Assembly: GCA_016705125.1 (NCBI GenBank)
Contig: JADIYW010000032.1
Coordinates: 1 to 42,116, forward strand
Direction of reading: 5' to 3'
Source: Bacteroidota bacterium
Lineage (GTDB): Bacteria; Bacteroidota; Bacteroidia; Chitinophagales; JADIYW01
DNA: 42,116 nt
In this document: piece after piece, positions 24,749 through 32,918 of the stretch
Layout of the letters: the number at the start of each line of letters is the position of its first letter
Numbering within the stretch: the first letter of the stretch is position 1
Translations under genes and position numbers: made by a program
Notes under the pieces: model-generated
What the model was told of the DNA's origin: nothing
The model's input: only the letters and a program-made list of their open reading frames with translations
Database searches by the model: none

Positions 24749-25648
24749 TTGGAACAGATAAAAGAAATATCAACTATAAGTCAAATTGCTCAAAAGGGTA
24801 AATTAGCAAGCTTTGCTGAATTGGCAAAGGTTAGATTATCATTTTTAGTAGTATTTTCTGCTGTAATGGCTTATGTATTAGGCGTTTCAGAAATACTTAA
24901 TTGGTATAGTATAGTTTTATTATCTTTTGGTGGTTTTTTAGTTACAGCCTCTTCTAATTGTATTAATCAAATCATTGAAAAGGATATAGATAAACTAATG
25001 ACTAGGACTATGAATAGGCCATTGCCAACGGGTAGTTTATCCGTTTTCGAGGCATATTTATTTGCTGGTATTACTGGTGTTGCAGGTATTTTACTCTTAG
25101 GATATTATTTTAATCCAATAAGTGGATTAATGGGAGCGCTGGCTTTAATATCTTACGCATTTATATATACACCATTTAAAAGTTTAGGGCCAACTGCGGT
25201 TTTTATCGGTGCTATTCCTGGGTCAATGCCATTATTAATTGGTTGGACTGCCGCTACAGGTGAGATTTCTTTAGGTGGCATCGTTCTTTTCTTTATTCAG
25301 TTTTTTTGGCAAATTCCTCATTTTTGGTCTATTGCTTGGTTATTAAACGAAGATTATAAAAAAGCTGGTTACCATTTATTACCATCAACTGAAGGTAAAA
25401 ATAGAGCTACTGCATTACAGAATTTGCCTTTTCATATTCTTTTGATTTTGACAAGTACTATTCCATATTTTATGGGTCTTACAGGACTTTCTTCTTTATT
25501 TGTTGCTTTAATTTGTGGTTTCTTTTTTATGTTGAAAGGTTTCCAATTGGCAATTGATTTAAAAGATAGTAGTGCCAAGAAATTGATGTTTGCCTCCTTT
25601 ATTTATTTGCCAATTGTTTTAATCTCTTTTGTTTTAGATAAAATTTAA
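24749..25648 (+). CDS. ctaB: Protoheme IX farnesyltransferase (heme O synthase)
   Basis: This 299-aa UbiA-family prenyltransferase has the motif NCINQIIEKDIDKLMTRTMN followed by RPLPTG, and the second motif in YTPFKSLGPTAVFIG. It adds farnesyl to heme B to make heme O, the precursor of heme A for the oxidase. The start is TTG at 24749, 4 bases after the coxA stop; the next in-frame ATG lies inside the first membrane segment. The stop overlaps the next start by one base (TAATG). Confidence 0.95.
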   Translation: MEQIKEISTISQIAQKGKLASFAELAKVRLSFLVVFSAVMAYVLGVSEILNWYSIVLLSFGGFLVTASSNCINQIIEKDIDKLMTRTMNRPLPTGSLSVFEAYLFAGITGVAGILLLGYYFNPISGLMGALALISYAFIYTPFKSLGPTAVFIGAIPGSMPLLIGWTAATGEISLGGIVLFFIQFFWQIPHFWSIAWLLNEDYKKAGYHLLPSTEGKNRATALQNLPFHILLILTSTIPYFMGLTGLSSLFVALICGFFFMLKGFQLAIDLKDSSAKKLMFASFIYLPIVLISFVLDKI

Positions 25649-26259
25649 TGAGTACAATGTCATTGTCATATAATAATAAGAAAACGAATACGCAAAAAGC
25701 ACAACGTTTTACGATGTGGTTGGGTATCGTTAGTATGGCTATGTCATTTGGGGGATGGACGAGTGCTTTTTTAGTTAGAAAAGCTGCAGGTAGTTGGGTT
25801 AATTTTACAATGCCTAGTATATTTTATGCTAGTACTTTAGTTATATTATTGAGTAGTGTTACTATGCATATTGCACATATTGCCAATAAAAAAGGTAAGT
25901 CGGGTTTGATGAAACTTAACTTATTTATGACTTTTTGTCTAGGTGTTTTGTTTTTTCTTTTACAGCGACAAGGGTGGTACGAACTAGAACAGTTGGGAAT
26001 TTATGTAGATGGAAATGTGTCGGGTTCATTTTTCTTTGTTATTACTTGGGGACATGCGGCACATATTCTTTTAGCTACTTTTTTAGTGTTAATAGCATTT
26101 GTGAGATCATATTTTTTGTTCAAGCAAAAAGGTGTTTCGCATTTTCATGAAGGAGATTTAGATTTTTATAAAATTAGAACAGACTTATTAATTATGTTCT
26201 GGCATTTTTTAGATTTCCTTTGGGTATATATTTTTATTTTTTTAAAACTTAACCATTAA
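25648..26259 (+). CDS. Cytochrome c oxidase subunit III, first copy
   Basis: The 203-aa protein has five membrane segments and the subunit III C-terminal pattern DLLIMFWHFLDFLWVYIFIF (near 180-199), with VITWGHAAHILLATFLVLIA earlier. It lacks the first two helices of the seven-helix form. It lies next to a second, longer subunit III gene; such pairs are usual in Bacteroidota act-oxidase operons, and each probably contributes to one enzyme. Confidence 0.9.
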   Translation: MSTMSLSYNNKKTNTQKAQRFTMWLGIVSMAMSFGGWTSAFLVRKAAGSWVNFTMPSIFYASTLVILLSSVTMHIAHIANKKGKSGLMKLNLFMTFCLGVLFFLLQRQGWYELEQLGIYVDGNVSGSFFFVITWGHAAHILLATFLVLIAFVRSYFLFKQKGVSHFHEGDLDFYKIRTDLLIMFWHFLDFLWVYIFIFLKLNH

Positions 26260-26270
26260 AAATTATTTAA

Positions 26271-27017
26271 ATGGCTGAAGAAACAGTTTTACATCATCCA
26301 GAAATTGAAACAGGGCATGAACCATTTATGCCAGCGGATGAATTTGCGAGCAATTCGCCTATGAAAGTATCTTATGGTAAGATGATGATGTGGTATTTCC
26401 TATTGTCAGATGCCTTTACATTTTCTGCATTTTTGATAAGCTATGGTGCTATCCGTATGAGTAATGCATGGTGGCCAGATCCGAACCACGTGTTCAATGC
26501 AATGCCTTTTATGGGACATAGAAAAATTCCATTGGGATTTGTTAGTATCATGACCTTTATATTGATTTTAAGTTCTGTTGCTGTTGTTTTGGCAGTAATT
26601 GAAGGACATAGAATGAATAAAAAGGGAGTATTAAAATGGATGCTTGGTGGTATTATTGGAGGAGCAGCTTTCTTGGGTTGTCAAGCTTGGGAATGGGCGC
26701 ATTTAATTGAAGAAGGATTACGTCCTTTCTACAATCCATTTGGTCCTGACGAAAAGGGATTAACACATTTAGTGCATGAAACATTAACTAAATCTCCTGG
26801 TCCAGTAGCTTTTGGTGCTTTGTTTTTTGGTATAACTGGTTTCCATGGTTTCCACGTTTTTACTGGTGTTTGTTTGAATGTTTGGGGATTTTTTGCTACA
26901 TTATCTGGTAAGTTTGAAAAAGTTGGTCATTATGAAATGATTGAAAAATTAGGTCTTTACTGGCATTTTGTGGATTTAGTTTGGGTATTTGTTTTCTTAG
27001 CTTTTTATTTACTATAA
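26271..27017 (+). CDS. Cytochrome c oxidase subunit III, second copy
   Basis: The 248-aa protein has a soluble N-terminus with His (HHPEIETGHEPF), five membrane segments, the QAWEWAHLI motif and the C-terminal GLYWHFVDLVWVFVFLAFYL, which are hallmarks of heme-copper oxidase subunit III. GFHGFHVFTGV matches the conserved His-rich helix. It is 12 bases after the first copy. Confidence 0.94.
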   Translation: MAEETVLHHPEIETGHEPFMPADEFASNSPMKVSYGKMMMWYFLLSDAFTFSAFLISYGAIRMSNAWWPDPNHVFNAMPFMGHRKIPLGFVSIMTFILILSSVAVVLAVIEGHRMNKKGVLKWMLGGIIGGAAFLGCQAWEWAHLIEEGLRPFYNPFGPDEKGLTHLVHETLTKSPGPVAFGALFFGITGFHGFHVFTGVCLNVWGFFATLSGKFEKVGHYEMIEKLGLYWHFVDLVWVFVFLAFYLL

Positions 27018-27036
27018 TAAATTAAATTAATAAATT

Positions 27037-27387
27037 ATGTCACACGGTCATATATTAGGAGATTCAGAATATAAAAGTCAAGTAAGTGCAGTTTGGAAAG
27101 CTACACTTTATATGGGAATTATTACCATTGTAGAGGTTGTAATTGCTTTATTATGGATGAATTATCTTGCAGATAGCTTGCCTCGTTTAATGCTAAATGT
27201 TTTTTTCATTGTTGCGAGTGCTTTAAAAGCTTTCTTCATTATTGCTGAGTTTATGCACTTAAAATATGAGAAAAGAGCTTTGATTATATCTTTAGCTGTT
27301 CCATTAGTTTTTTTGGTTTGGGCAATTATTGCTTTTTCTTGGGAAGCTTCTGCATGGTTTCACATGAAAGGATTGGTTAGTCCATAA
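27037..27387 (+). CDS. Cytochrome c oxidase subunit IV (small membrane subunit)
   Basis: The 116-aa protein has three membrane segments and the family signature IAEFMHLKYEKRALIISLAV (about 68-87), as in the bacterial oxidase subunit IV/CtaF group. It aids assembly or stability of the CuB site in related quinol oxidases. The stop is 3 bases before the sco gene. Confidence 0.9.
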   Translation: MSHGHILGDSEYKSQVSAVWKATLYMGIITIVEVVIALLWMNYLADSLPRLMLNVFFIVASALKAFFIIAEFMHLKYEKRALIISLAVPLVFLVWAIIAFSWEASAWFHMKGLVSP

Positions 27388-27389
27388 TA

Positions 27390-28100
27390 ATGGAAAAGCA
27401 AAAAAAAACGATTAGTCGAGTTCCATTTTTAATTGCCTTAATTATTGTATTAGGGTTTCCATTTGCTTTTTTCTTTTATTTCAGAATGAAAAAGCATCCA
27501 GAAATTCTTCCTGAAAAGGTTTTGCCTATTTATGGCAAGAAAAGTCCTATGACTAATTATGTAAACGGCAAGAAACAAGTTGATACCATTTATCAAATTC
27601 TACCGAAATTTTCATTTACTGACCACTTAAATAGACCTTTTACCAATAAGGATATGAATGGTAAAGTGTTTGTTGTAAATTATTTTTTTTCAACTTGCCC
27701 TACCATTTGTGTTGATATGGTTAAAAATTTGAAGAAAGTACAAGATGAGTTTATTTTAGATTCAGATATTAGGATCTTGTCTTTAACGGTTGACCCTGAA
27801 ACGGATTCAGTGGGCACGCTTTATCGTTATGCACAAGATCATGAAATTAATTCAGATAAGTGGTTATTGTTGACTGGGAATAAGGCGGATTTATATAATT
27901 TGGCTAGAACGGGTTTTTTGATTACCGCCACTGTTGGAGATGGTGGACCAAATGATTTTATTCATAGTGAAAAATTAGTGCTTGTAGATAAGGAAGGTCG
28001 ATTGAGAGGTTTTTACGATGGTACTAGTGATGAAGAAATTGAACAACTAAAAGAAGACATTAAAAAACTTTTGGTGGCTTATATTGTTCCAAGAAGATAA
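27390..28100 (+). CDS. Sco1/SenC copper chaperone
   Basis: The 236-aa protein has one N-terminal membrane anchor (about 12-31) and a periplasmic thioredoxin-fold domain. Copper ligands are Cys103 and Cys107 (STCPTIC) and His192 (DFIHSEKLV). Sco proteins deliver copper to the CuA site of subunit II or keep its cysteines reduced. Its position within the oxidase operon fits that job. Confidence 0.95.
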   Translation: MEKQKKTISRVPFLIALIIVLGFPFAFFFYFRMKKHPEILPEKVLPIYGKKSPMTNYVNGKKQVDTIYQILPKFSFTDHLNRPFTNKDMNGKVFVVNYFFSTCPTICVDMVKNLKKVQDEFILDSDIRILSLTVDPETDSVGTLYRYAQDHEINSDKWLLLTGNKADLYNLARTGFLITATVGDGGPNDFIHSEKLVLVDKEGRLRGFYDGTSDEEIEQLKEDIKKLLVAYIVPRR

Positions 28101-28109
28101 ATAAGTATT

Positions 28110-28637
28110 ATGACCAATGATCAGAAATGGGGTAGTTTAATAATTGGGCTTTCATTAACCGTATTGATAGTAGTTGTTTTGTTATATTCAGTTATTCCAG
28201 CTCAACCAAAACCAAGTTTTGATATTTATATTTTTCCAAAAATAAATGCCGTTCTAAATGGATCAGTTGCCTGTTTATTGCTAATGAGTATTTATTTTAT
28301 AAAGAAAAAGAAAATAGCTTATCACAAGATTTGTAATTTGACCGCTTTTGTATTTTCTTCCCTTTTTCTAGTTTCTTATATTATTTTTCATTCCTTTGGG
28401 ATTAAAACTTCTTATGGCGGAGAGGGCATTTTGAAACAGATTTATTATTTTATTTTAGTAACACATATTGTTTTAGCAGCAGTTGTTTTACCATTTATAT
28501 TATTTACTTTTTATAGAGCGCTTAGTGGCAACATAGAAAAACATAGAAAAATTGCAAGAATTACTTTTCCAATTTGGTTGTATGTAGCTATAACTGGTGT
28601 TTTGGTTTATTTGTTTATTTCACCATTTTATGTTTAA
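28110..28637 (+). CDS. DUF420 membrane protein
   Basis: The 175-aa protein has four or five membrane segments with the DUF420 pattern: FDIYIFPKINAVLNGSVACL, HKICNLTAFVFSSLFLVSY, TSYGGEG and THIVLAAVVLPFILFTFYRA with HRKIARITFPIWLYV. DUF420/CtaM-like proteins occur in oxidase operons and are needed for oxidase maturation in some Firmicutes. The His residues in helices suggest heme or copper handling (inference). Confidence 0.9.
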   Translation: MTNDQKWGSLIIGLSLTVLIVVVLLYSVIPAQPKPSFDIYIFPKINAVLNGSVACLLLMSIYFIKKKKIAYHKICNLTAFVFSSLFLVSYIIFHSFGIKTSYGGEGILKQIYYFILVTHIVLAAVVLPFILFTFYRALSGNIEKHRKIARITFPIWLYVAITGVLVYLFISPFYV

Positions 28638-28645
28638 TTTGTATA

Positions 28646-28900
28646 ATGAAAAAAACAAATAGAATATTAATTTTTTCTTTTTTACTTATTGTTCAAATAG
28701 GTAGTTTTGCTCAATGTCCTATGTGTGCCATGTCTGTAGAAGATAGCCCTTATAAAGCTGGAATTAATACAGGGATATTATATTTGTTGCTTTTGCCTTT
28801 TTTATTAATGGGTGGAGCAATGTTGTATTGGTATTTCAATAAAGACAAATTTAATTCAAGCGAAAAAAATAAAATGTTTGACGATATAAATTATAACTAA
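28646..28900 (+). CDS. Small exported CPMC-motif membrane protein, last gene of the operon
   Basis: The 84-aa protein starts at the ATG at 28646. An in-frame upstream ATG at 28574 lies inside the DUF420 gene and gives no sensible extension. A signal-like segment (4-22) is followed directly by QCPMCAMSVEDSPYKAG with Cys24 and Cys27, then one membrane segment (about 44-64) and a charged tail. CPMC just outside the membrane is compatible with copper or heme delivery to the oxidase (inference). The family is seen from memory after DUF420 genes in Bacteroidota but is unnamed. The stop overlaps the convergent SDR gene by 4 bases, with no terminator between. Confidence 0.8.
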   Translation: MKKTNRILIFSFLLIVQIGSFAQCPMCAMSVEDSPYKAGINTGILYLLLLPFLLMGGAMLYWYFNKDKFNSSEKNKMFDDINYN

Positions 28901-29598
28901 AGGTCGCCTAGCATTGGTCTTAATATAATTTCTTCCACTACAGTTCGATCGCTTAAAGAATAGATATCATAAATAGATTTTGCAATATCTTCTACTGGCA
29001 TTAATCTTTCTTCAGGAAAATCAATAATACCCCAAGCATCTGTTAGCACCGCACCTGGTAAAACTGCGCAAACTTTTATATTAAATGGTTTCAATTCCTC
29101 TCTTAAATTTTTGGAAAAACCCATTAGTGCAAATTTTGAAATAGAATATGAACCACCATTAGCATATGCTTTAATACCAGCAATGGATGCAATATTGAAA
29201 ATTTGACCTCTCTTTTGTGCCATTAGTTGTGGTAAAAGGGTTTTTGTAAAATAATAGGCGCTATATAGATTTGTTTCAATCATTTTTTCAAGCAATCCAT
29301 CTTCTTCATTATATATTTCACCTGGAATAAATACACCAGCATTATTCACAATTACATCAGGCACTCCCAAATTTTCAATTACGAAATGACCGAATCCAAT
29401 AATTTCTGATTTTATTGACACATCACACGAAAAAATATGGCATTTTATGTTGTTGTTTAAATTATTTATTTCATTTTTTAATGATTCTAGACTCAGGATA
29501 TTTCTTCCGCAAATAGCAATATCAAAACCATTTTTGGCAAATTCAAGTGCAATTGCCTTGCCAATTCCCTTAGATCCTCCAGTAATTACAATTTTCAT
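28897..29598 (-). CDS. SDR-family oxidoreductase
   Basis: The product is a classical short-chain dehydrogenase of 233 aa with start MKIVITGGSKGIGKA at 29598. The ATG at 29619 would add seven residues ahead of the Rossmann strand and is less likely. Motifs are the glycine-rich GGSKGIGKA loop, NNAGVF, Ser in NIASIAG and the YSISK catalytic Tyr/Lys. Arg in CGRN after the second strand suggests NADP(H). The substrate cannot be told. It is the only minus-strand gene between the respiratory and mla operons and overlaps the former tail to tail. Confidence 0.9.
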   Translation of the reverse strand: MKIVITGGSKGIGKAIALEFAKNGFDIAICGRNILSLESLKNEINNLNNNIKCHIFSCDVSIKSEIIGFGHFVIENLGVPDVIVNNAGVFIPGEIYNEEDGLLEKMIETNLYSAYYFTKTLLPQLMAQKRGQIFNIASIAGIKAYANGGSYSISKFALMGFSKNLREELKPFNIKVCAVLPGAVLTDAWGIIDFPEERLMPVEDIAKSIYDIYSLSDRTVVEEIILRPMLGDL

Positions 29599-29620
29599 AG
29601 ATAAAAAACGATTAAACATT

Positions 29621-29649
29621 TTTGAATTGCTAAAAATAATCTATTTTTG
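29621..29649 (+). promoter_or_regulatory. Consensus promoter of the mlaE operon
   Basis: TTTG, 17 bases, TATTTTTG: both boxes match the Bacteroidota primary-sigma consensus exactly. The start of transcription should be near 29656, which rules out the ATG at 29647 as the mlaE start and leaves the ATG at 29659 on a nearly leaderless mRNA. Confidence 0.75.
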
Positions 29650-29658
29650 ACAATAATT

Positions 29659-30402
29659 ATGAAAGGAGGATTTCTATTTCACTTAGGTCGATATGTTTTA
29701 CTAATTAAAAGTCTTTTTGTAAAACCAGAAAGGCCGTATATGTATTGGAAAGAAACTGCCAGAATGATGGTAGATATAGGTGTTGGTTCTGTAATCATCA
29801 TTTTAGTAATTTCATTTTTCATAGGTGCGGTTTCGGCTGTTCAGTTTGCTTATAATTTATCTGATTCTTTGGTGCCAATGTATTATGTTGGCTACGTGGT
29901 AAAAGAATCAATGATATTGGAGTTTGCCCCAACTGTATCTTGTTTGATTTTGGCGGGAAAAATTGGGTCAAATATTTCGTCAGAATTAGGGACGATGAGG
30001 CTAACCGAACAAATAGATGCATTTGAAATAATGGGTGTAAATACATCATCTTATTTAATTGCGCCTAAAATAGTTGCTGCCATAACGATGATTCCTTTGT
30101 TGGTCATCATTGCAGCATTAACTGGGATAATAGGTGGTGGAGTAGCAGCCGTTGGGTCAGGCTATATGAGTAAGCAAGAATATATACAAGGGATTCAATT
30201 TTTCTTTGTTGCAAAAAATATCAATGTGATGTTAGTGAAAGCAGTAGTTTTTGCTTTTTTATTAACTTCAATTTCTTGTTATCAAGGATTTTATGCTTCA
30301 GGAAGTGCAATAGAAATAGGAAAAGCAAGTACTAGAGCAGTAGTAATTAGTTCGATTATGGTATTGTTGGCCGATTATTTAATAGCCTGGATGATGTTAT
30401 GA
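29659..30402 (+). CDS. mlaE: MlaE-family phospholipid ABC transporter permease
   Basis: The 247-aa integral membrane protein has the MlaE pattern: an N-terminal amphipathic helix (LGRYVLLIKSLF), ISFFIGAVSAVQFAYNL, FAPTVSCLILAGKIGSNIS, ELGTMRLTEQIDAFEIMGV and the C-terminal SCYQGFYASGSAIEIGKAST. It is the permease of the Mla system, which moves phospholipids between the membranes. The start at 29659 is set by the promoter at 29621-29649. The stop overlaps the mlaF start (ATGA). Confidence 0.94.
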   Translation: MKGGFLFHLGRYVLLIKSLFVKPERPYMYWKETARMMVDIGVGSVIIILVISFFIGAVSAVQFAYNLSDSLVPMYYVGYVVKESMILEFAPTVSCLILAGKIGSNISSELGTMRLTEQIDAFEIMGVNTSSYLIAPKIVAAITMIPLLVIIAALTGIIGGGVAAVGSGYMSKQEYIQGIQFFFVAKNINVMLVKAVVFAFLLTSISCYQGFYASGSAIEIGKASTRAVVISSIMVLLADYLIAWMML

Positions 30403-31172
30403 TAGAGGTAAGAAATATTATTAAAAGATTTGGTGAACAAGAGGTTCTAAAAGGAATATCAGCTGAATTTAAGCAGGGTAAGATGAACCTTATCATAGGA
30501 AAAAGCGGTTCGGGTAAAACGGTTTTAATAAAATGTATTGTGGGGCTGATGATTCCAAGTGAAGGAGAAATACTTTATGATGGAAGAGATTTTACCAAAA
30601 TGTCGGTAAAGGAAAAAAAGGAATTACGAACTGAAATAGGCATGCTTTTTCAAGGTAATGCATTATTTGATTCACTTACCGTAGAAGAAAATATACGATT
30701 TCCATTGGATATGTTTACCAAAAAGTCGATGGAGGAGAAAACAGATCGAGTGAATGAGGTATTAAATAGAGTAAATTTACAAGGTGCAAATTTGAAATAT
30801 CCCTCACAATTGAGCGGTGGAATGCAAAAGAGGACTGGATTGGCAAGAGCCATTGTAATGAATCCCAAGTATTTGTTTTGTGATGAGCCCAACTCAGGAT
30901 TGGATCCTAAAACATCAATTGTAATAGATGAATTGATAAATGAAATAACCGAGGAAAATAACATTACAACAATAATGAATACCCACGATATGAATTCCGT
31001 AATTGGAAGTGGGGACAATATATTGTTTTTGCATCAAGGAGAAAGATGGTGGGAAGGAAATAATATTTCCCTTTTTGAAAGTACAAATGAAGAATTAGAT
31101 AGCTTTATTTTTGCATCAGAATTTTTGAAAGAAGCTAAAACGGCGAGATTAATTAAAAATCAGAATAAATAA
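30399..31172 (+). CDS. mlaF: MlaF-family ABC transporter ATPase
   Basis: The 257-aa ATPase has Walker A GKSGSGKT (34-41), signature LSGGMQKRTGLARAI, Walker B YLFCDEPNSGLDP and the H-loop NTHDMNSV. LSGGMQKR and the SGLDP context are those of the MlaF/MKL group. It is translationally coupled to mlaE. The usual third component, a periplasmic MCE-domain MlaD protein, is not in this operon; the next gene is sucD. Confidence 0.95.
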   Translation: MIEVRNIIKRFGEQEVLKGISAEFKQGKMNLIIGKSGSGKTVLIKCIVGLMIPSEGEILYDGRDFTKMSVKEKKELRTEIGMLFQGNALFDSLTVEENIRFPLDMFTKKSMEEKTDRVNEVLNRVNLQGANLKYPSQLSGGMQKRTGLARAIVMNPKYLFCDEPNSGLDPKTSIVIDELINEITEENNITTIMNTHDMNSVIGSGDNILFLHQGERWWEGNNISLFESTNEELDSFIFASEFLKEAKTARLIKNQNK

Positions 31173-31184
31173 ATCGAATAAGTA

Positions 31185-32057
31185 ATGAGTATATTGGTTA
31201 ATAAAGAAAGTAGGGTAATTGTACAAGGATTTACAGGAAAGGAAGGAACTTTCCATGCAGAACAAATGATTGAATATGGAACCAATGTTGTTGGAGGTGT
31301 GACTCCTGGGAAATCAGGAGAGATGCATTTGAATAGGCCAGTATTCAACACAGTAGCTGACGCTGTAAAAAATGTAGCTGCAAATGTGTCCATCATATTT
31401 GTACCACCTGCATTTGGTGCTGATGCCATTATGGAAGCGGCTGAGGCTGGGATAAAATTAATCGTATGTATAACTGAGGGCATTCCCACACAAGACATGA
31501 TTAAGGCAAAATCTTATGTAAATACGAAGGGTGTTAGACTGATTGGTCCTAATTGCCCAGGAATAATTACACCAGGAGAATGTAAAGTGGGGATTATGCC
31601 AGGATTTATTCATAGAACTGGTACAATTGGTATTGTTTCGAAATCAGGAACACTTACTTATGAAGCAGTAGATCAGGTAACTAAAGCTGGTTTAGGACAA
31701 TCAACCTGTATAGGAATTGGAGGTGATCCAATTATTGGGAGTACCATGTTGGATATTGTAAAGCTATTGATGGCTGACGATGCAACAGAAGGTATTATTA
31801 TGATAGGGGAAATAGGAGGCGACATGGAAATACAAGCGGCCGAATGGATACGCGACAATGGAACCAAACCAGTGGTTGGATTTATCGCAGGTCAGACAGC
31901 TCCTAAAGGTAGAAGAATGGGACATGCAGGTGCAATTGTGGGTGGAAAAAATGATACTGCCGCTGCTAAAATGGCAATAATGCGTGAATGTGGTTTGTTT
32001 GTAGTCGATTCTCCTGCATATTTAGGCAGCACCATGGCCGACGCATTAAAGAAATAG
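31185..32057 (+). CDS. sucD: Succinyl-CoA ligase, alpha subunit
   Basis: The 290-aa protein has the CoA-binding N-terminus (GFTGKEGTFHAEQMIEYGT, GGVTPGKSG), the ligase region GPNCPGIITPGECKVGIMPG and the phosphohistidine His247 in GHAGAIVGG. It works with SucB to convert succinyl-CoA to succinate with ATP or GTP formation in the TCA cycle. sucC is not in the window. It lies 12 bases after mlaF and 12 before fabG, so it is co-transcribed with lipid genes. Confidence 0.96.
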   Translation: MSILVNKESRVIVQGFTGKEGTFHAEQMIEYGTNVVGGVTPGKSGEMHLNRPVFNTVADAVKNVAANVSIIFVPPAFGADAIMEAAEAGIKLIVCITEGIPTQDMIKAKSYVNTKGVRLIGPNCPGIITPGECKVGIMPGFIHRTGTIGIVSKSGTLTYEAVDQVTKAGLGQSTCIGIGGDPIIGSTMLDIVKLLMADDATEGIIMIGEIGGDMEIQAAEWIRDNGTKPVVGFIAGQTAPKGRRMGHAGAIVGGKNDTAAAKMAIMRECGLFVVDSPAYLGSTMADALKK

Positions 32058-32069
32058 AATTTATTTAGA

Positions 32070-32813
32070 ATGCAATTGCTTGAAAATAAAATCGCATTAG
32101 TTACTGGTGGTTCCAAAGGAATTGGAGAGTCAATAGTAAGAGAATTTGCGAAACAAGGTGCAAAAGTAATTTTTACCTATCTGTCATCCGAGGAAAGGGC
32201 ATTGAATATTGAAAAAGAGATAATTTCGGAAGGAAATTTTGCAAAGGCAATAAAGTGCGATGGCACCAAATTGGCAAGTGTCGAGATTTTAGTGAATGAG
32301 GTGATAAAGGAATTTGGTGGCATTAATATTTTAGTAAATAATGCTGGGATTACAAGAGATAATCTTTTGTTGAGGATGAGCGAAATGCAATGGGATGAAA
32401 TAATGGATAGTAACTTAAAATCTGTTTTTTCTTTTTCTAAATATGGCATTAAAACGATGCTAAGAAATGGTGGCAGCATAATAAATATTAGTTCAATAGT
32501 TGGAATAAGAGGCAATGCGGGTCAGTCGAATTATGCAGCATCCAAGGCGGGGATAATTGGATTTTCTAAATCAGTTGCCTTAGAATTGGGCGTAAGGAAT
32601 ATAAGATGTAATGTAATAGCGCCAGGATTTGTGCAAACAGAAATGACGGAAGAATTGGCACCAGAAGTGAAGGCAGCATATGTGGGCAAAATACCATTGA
32701 ATAGATTTGGGCAAGTGAACGAAATTGCAAAGGTTGCTACTTTTTTAGCGTCTGATATGTCATCATACGTTACTGGGCAAGTAATAAGTGTTTGCGGCGG
32801 AATGAATATATAA
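32070..32813 (+). CDS. fabG: 3-oxoacyl-ACP reductase
   Basis: The 247-aa SDR enzyme has the cofactor loop TGGSKGIGESI, NNAGITRDNLLLRMSE (a FabG hallmark), catalytic Ser in NISSIVG, YAASK and the C-terminal TGQVISVCGGM. It reduces 3-oxoacyl-ACP with NADPH in fatty-acid elongation. It ends the mlaE operon. A TAACAAT-A-ATTGTTA inverted repeat followed by T-rich DNA at about 32829-32850 could be a weak terminator. Confidence 0.93.
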   Translation: MQLLENKIALVTGGSKGIGESIVREFAKQGAKVIFTYLSSEERALNIEKEIISEGNFAKAIKCDGTKLASVEILVNEVIKEFGGINILVNNAGITRDNLLLRMSEMQWDEIMDSNLKSVFSFSKYGIKTMLRNGGSIINISSIVGIRGNAGQSNYAASKAGIIGFSKSVALELGVRNIRCNVIAPGFVQTEMTEELAPEVKAAYVGKIPLNRFGQVNEIAKVATFLASDMSSYVTGQVISVCGGMNI

Positions 32814-32918
32814 TTGATTATTCGCTTTTTAACAATAATTGTTATTTTAATAAATAGATTTAGCTTACATTAGTTCAGATTATTTAAAAATTATAAAATT
32901 TAGGACAATAGAAATAAA

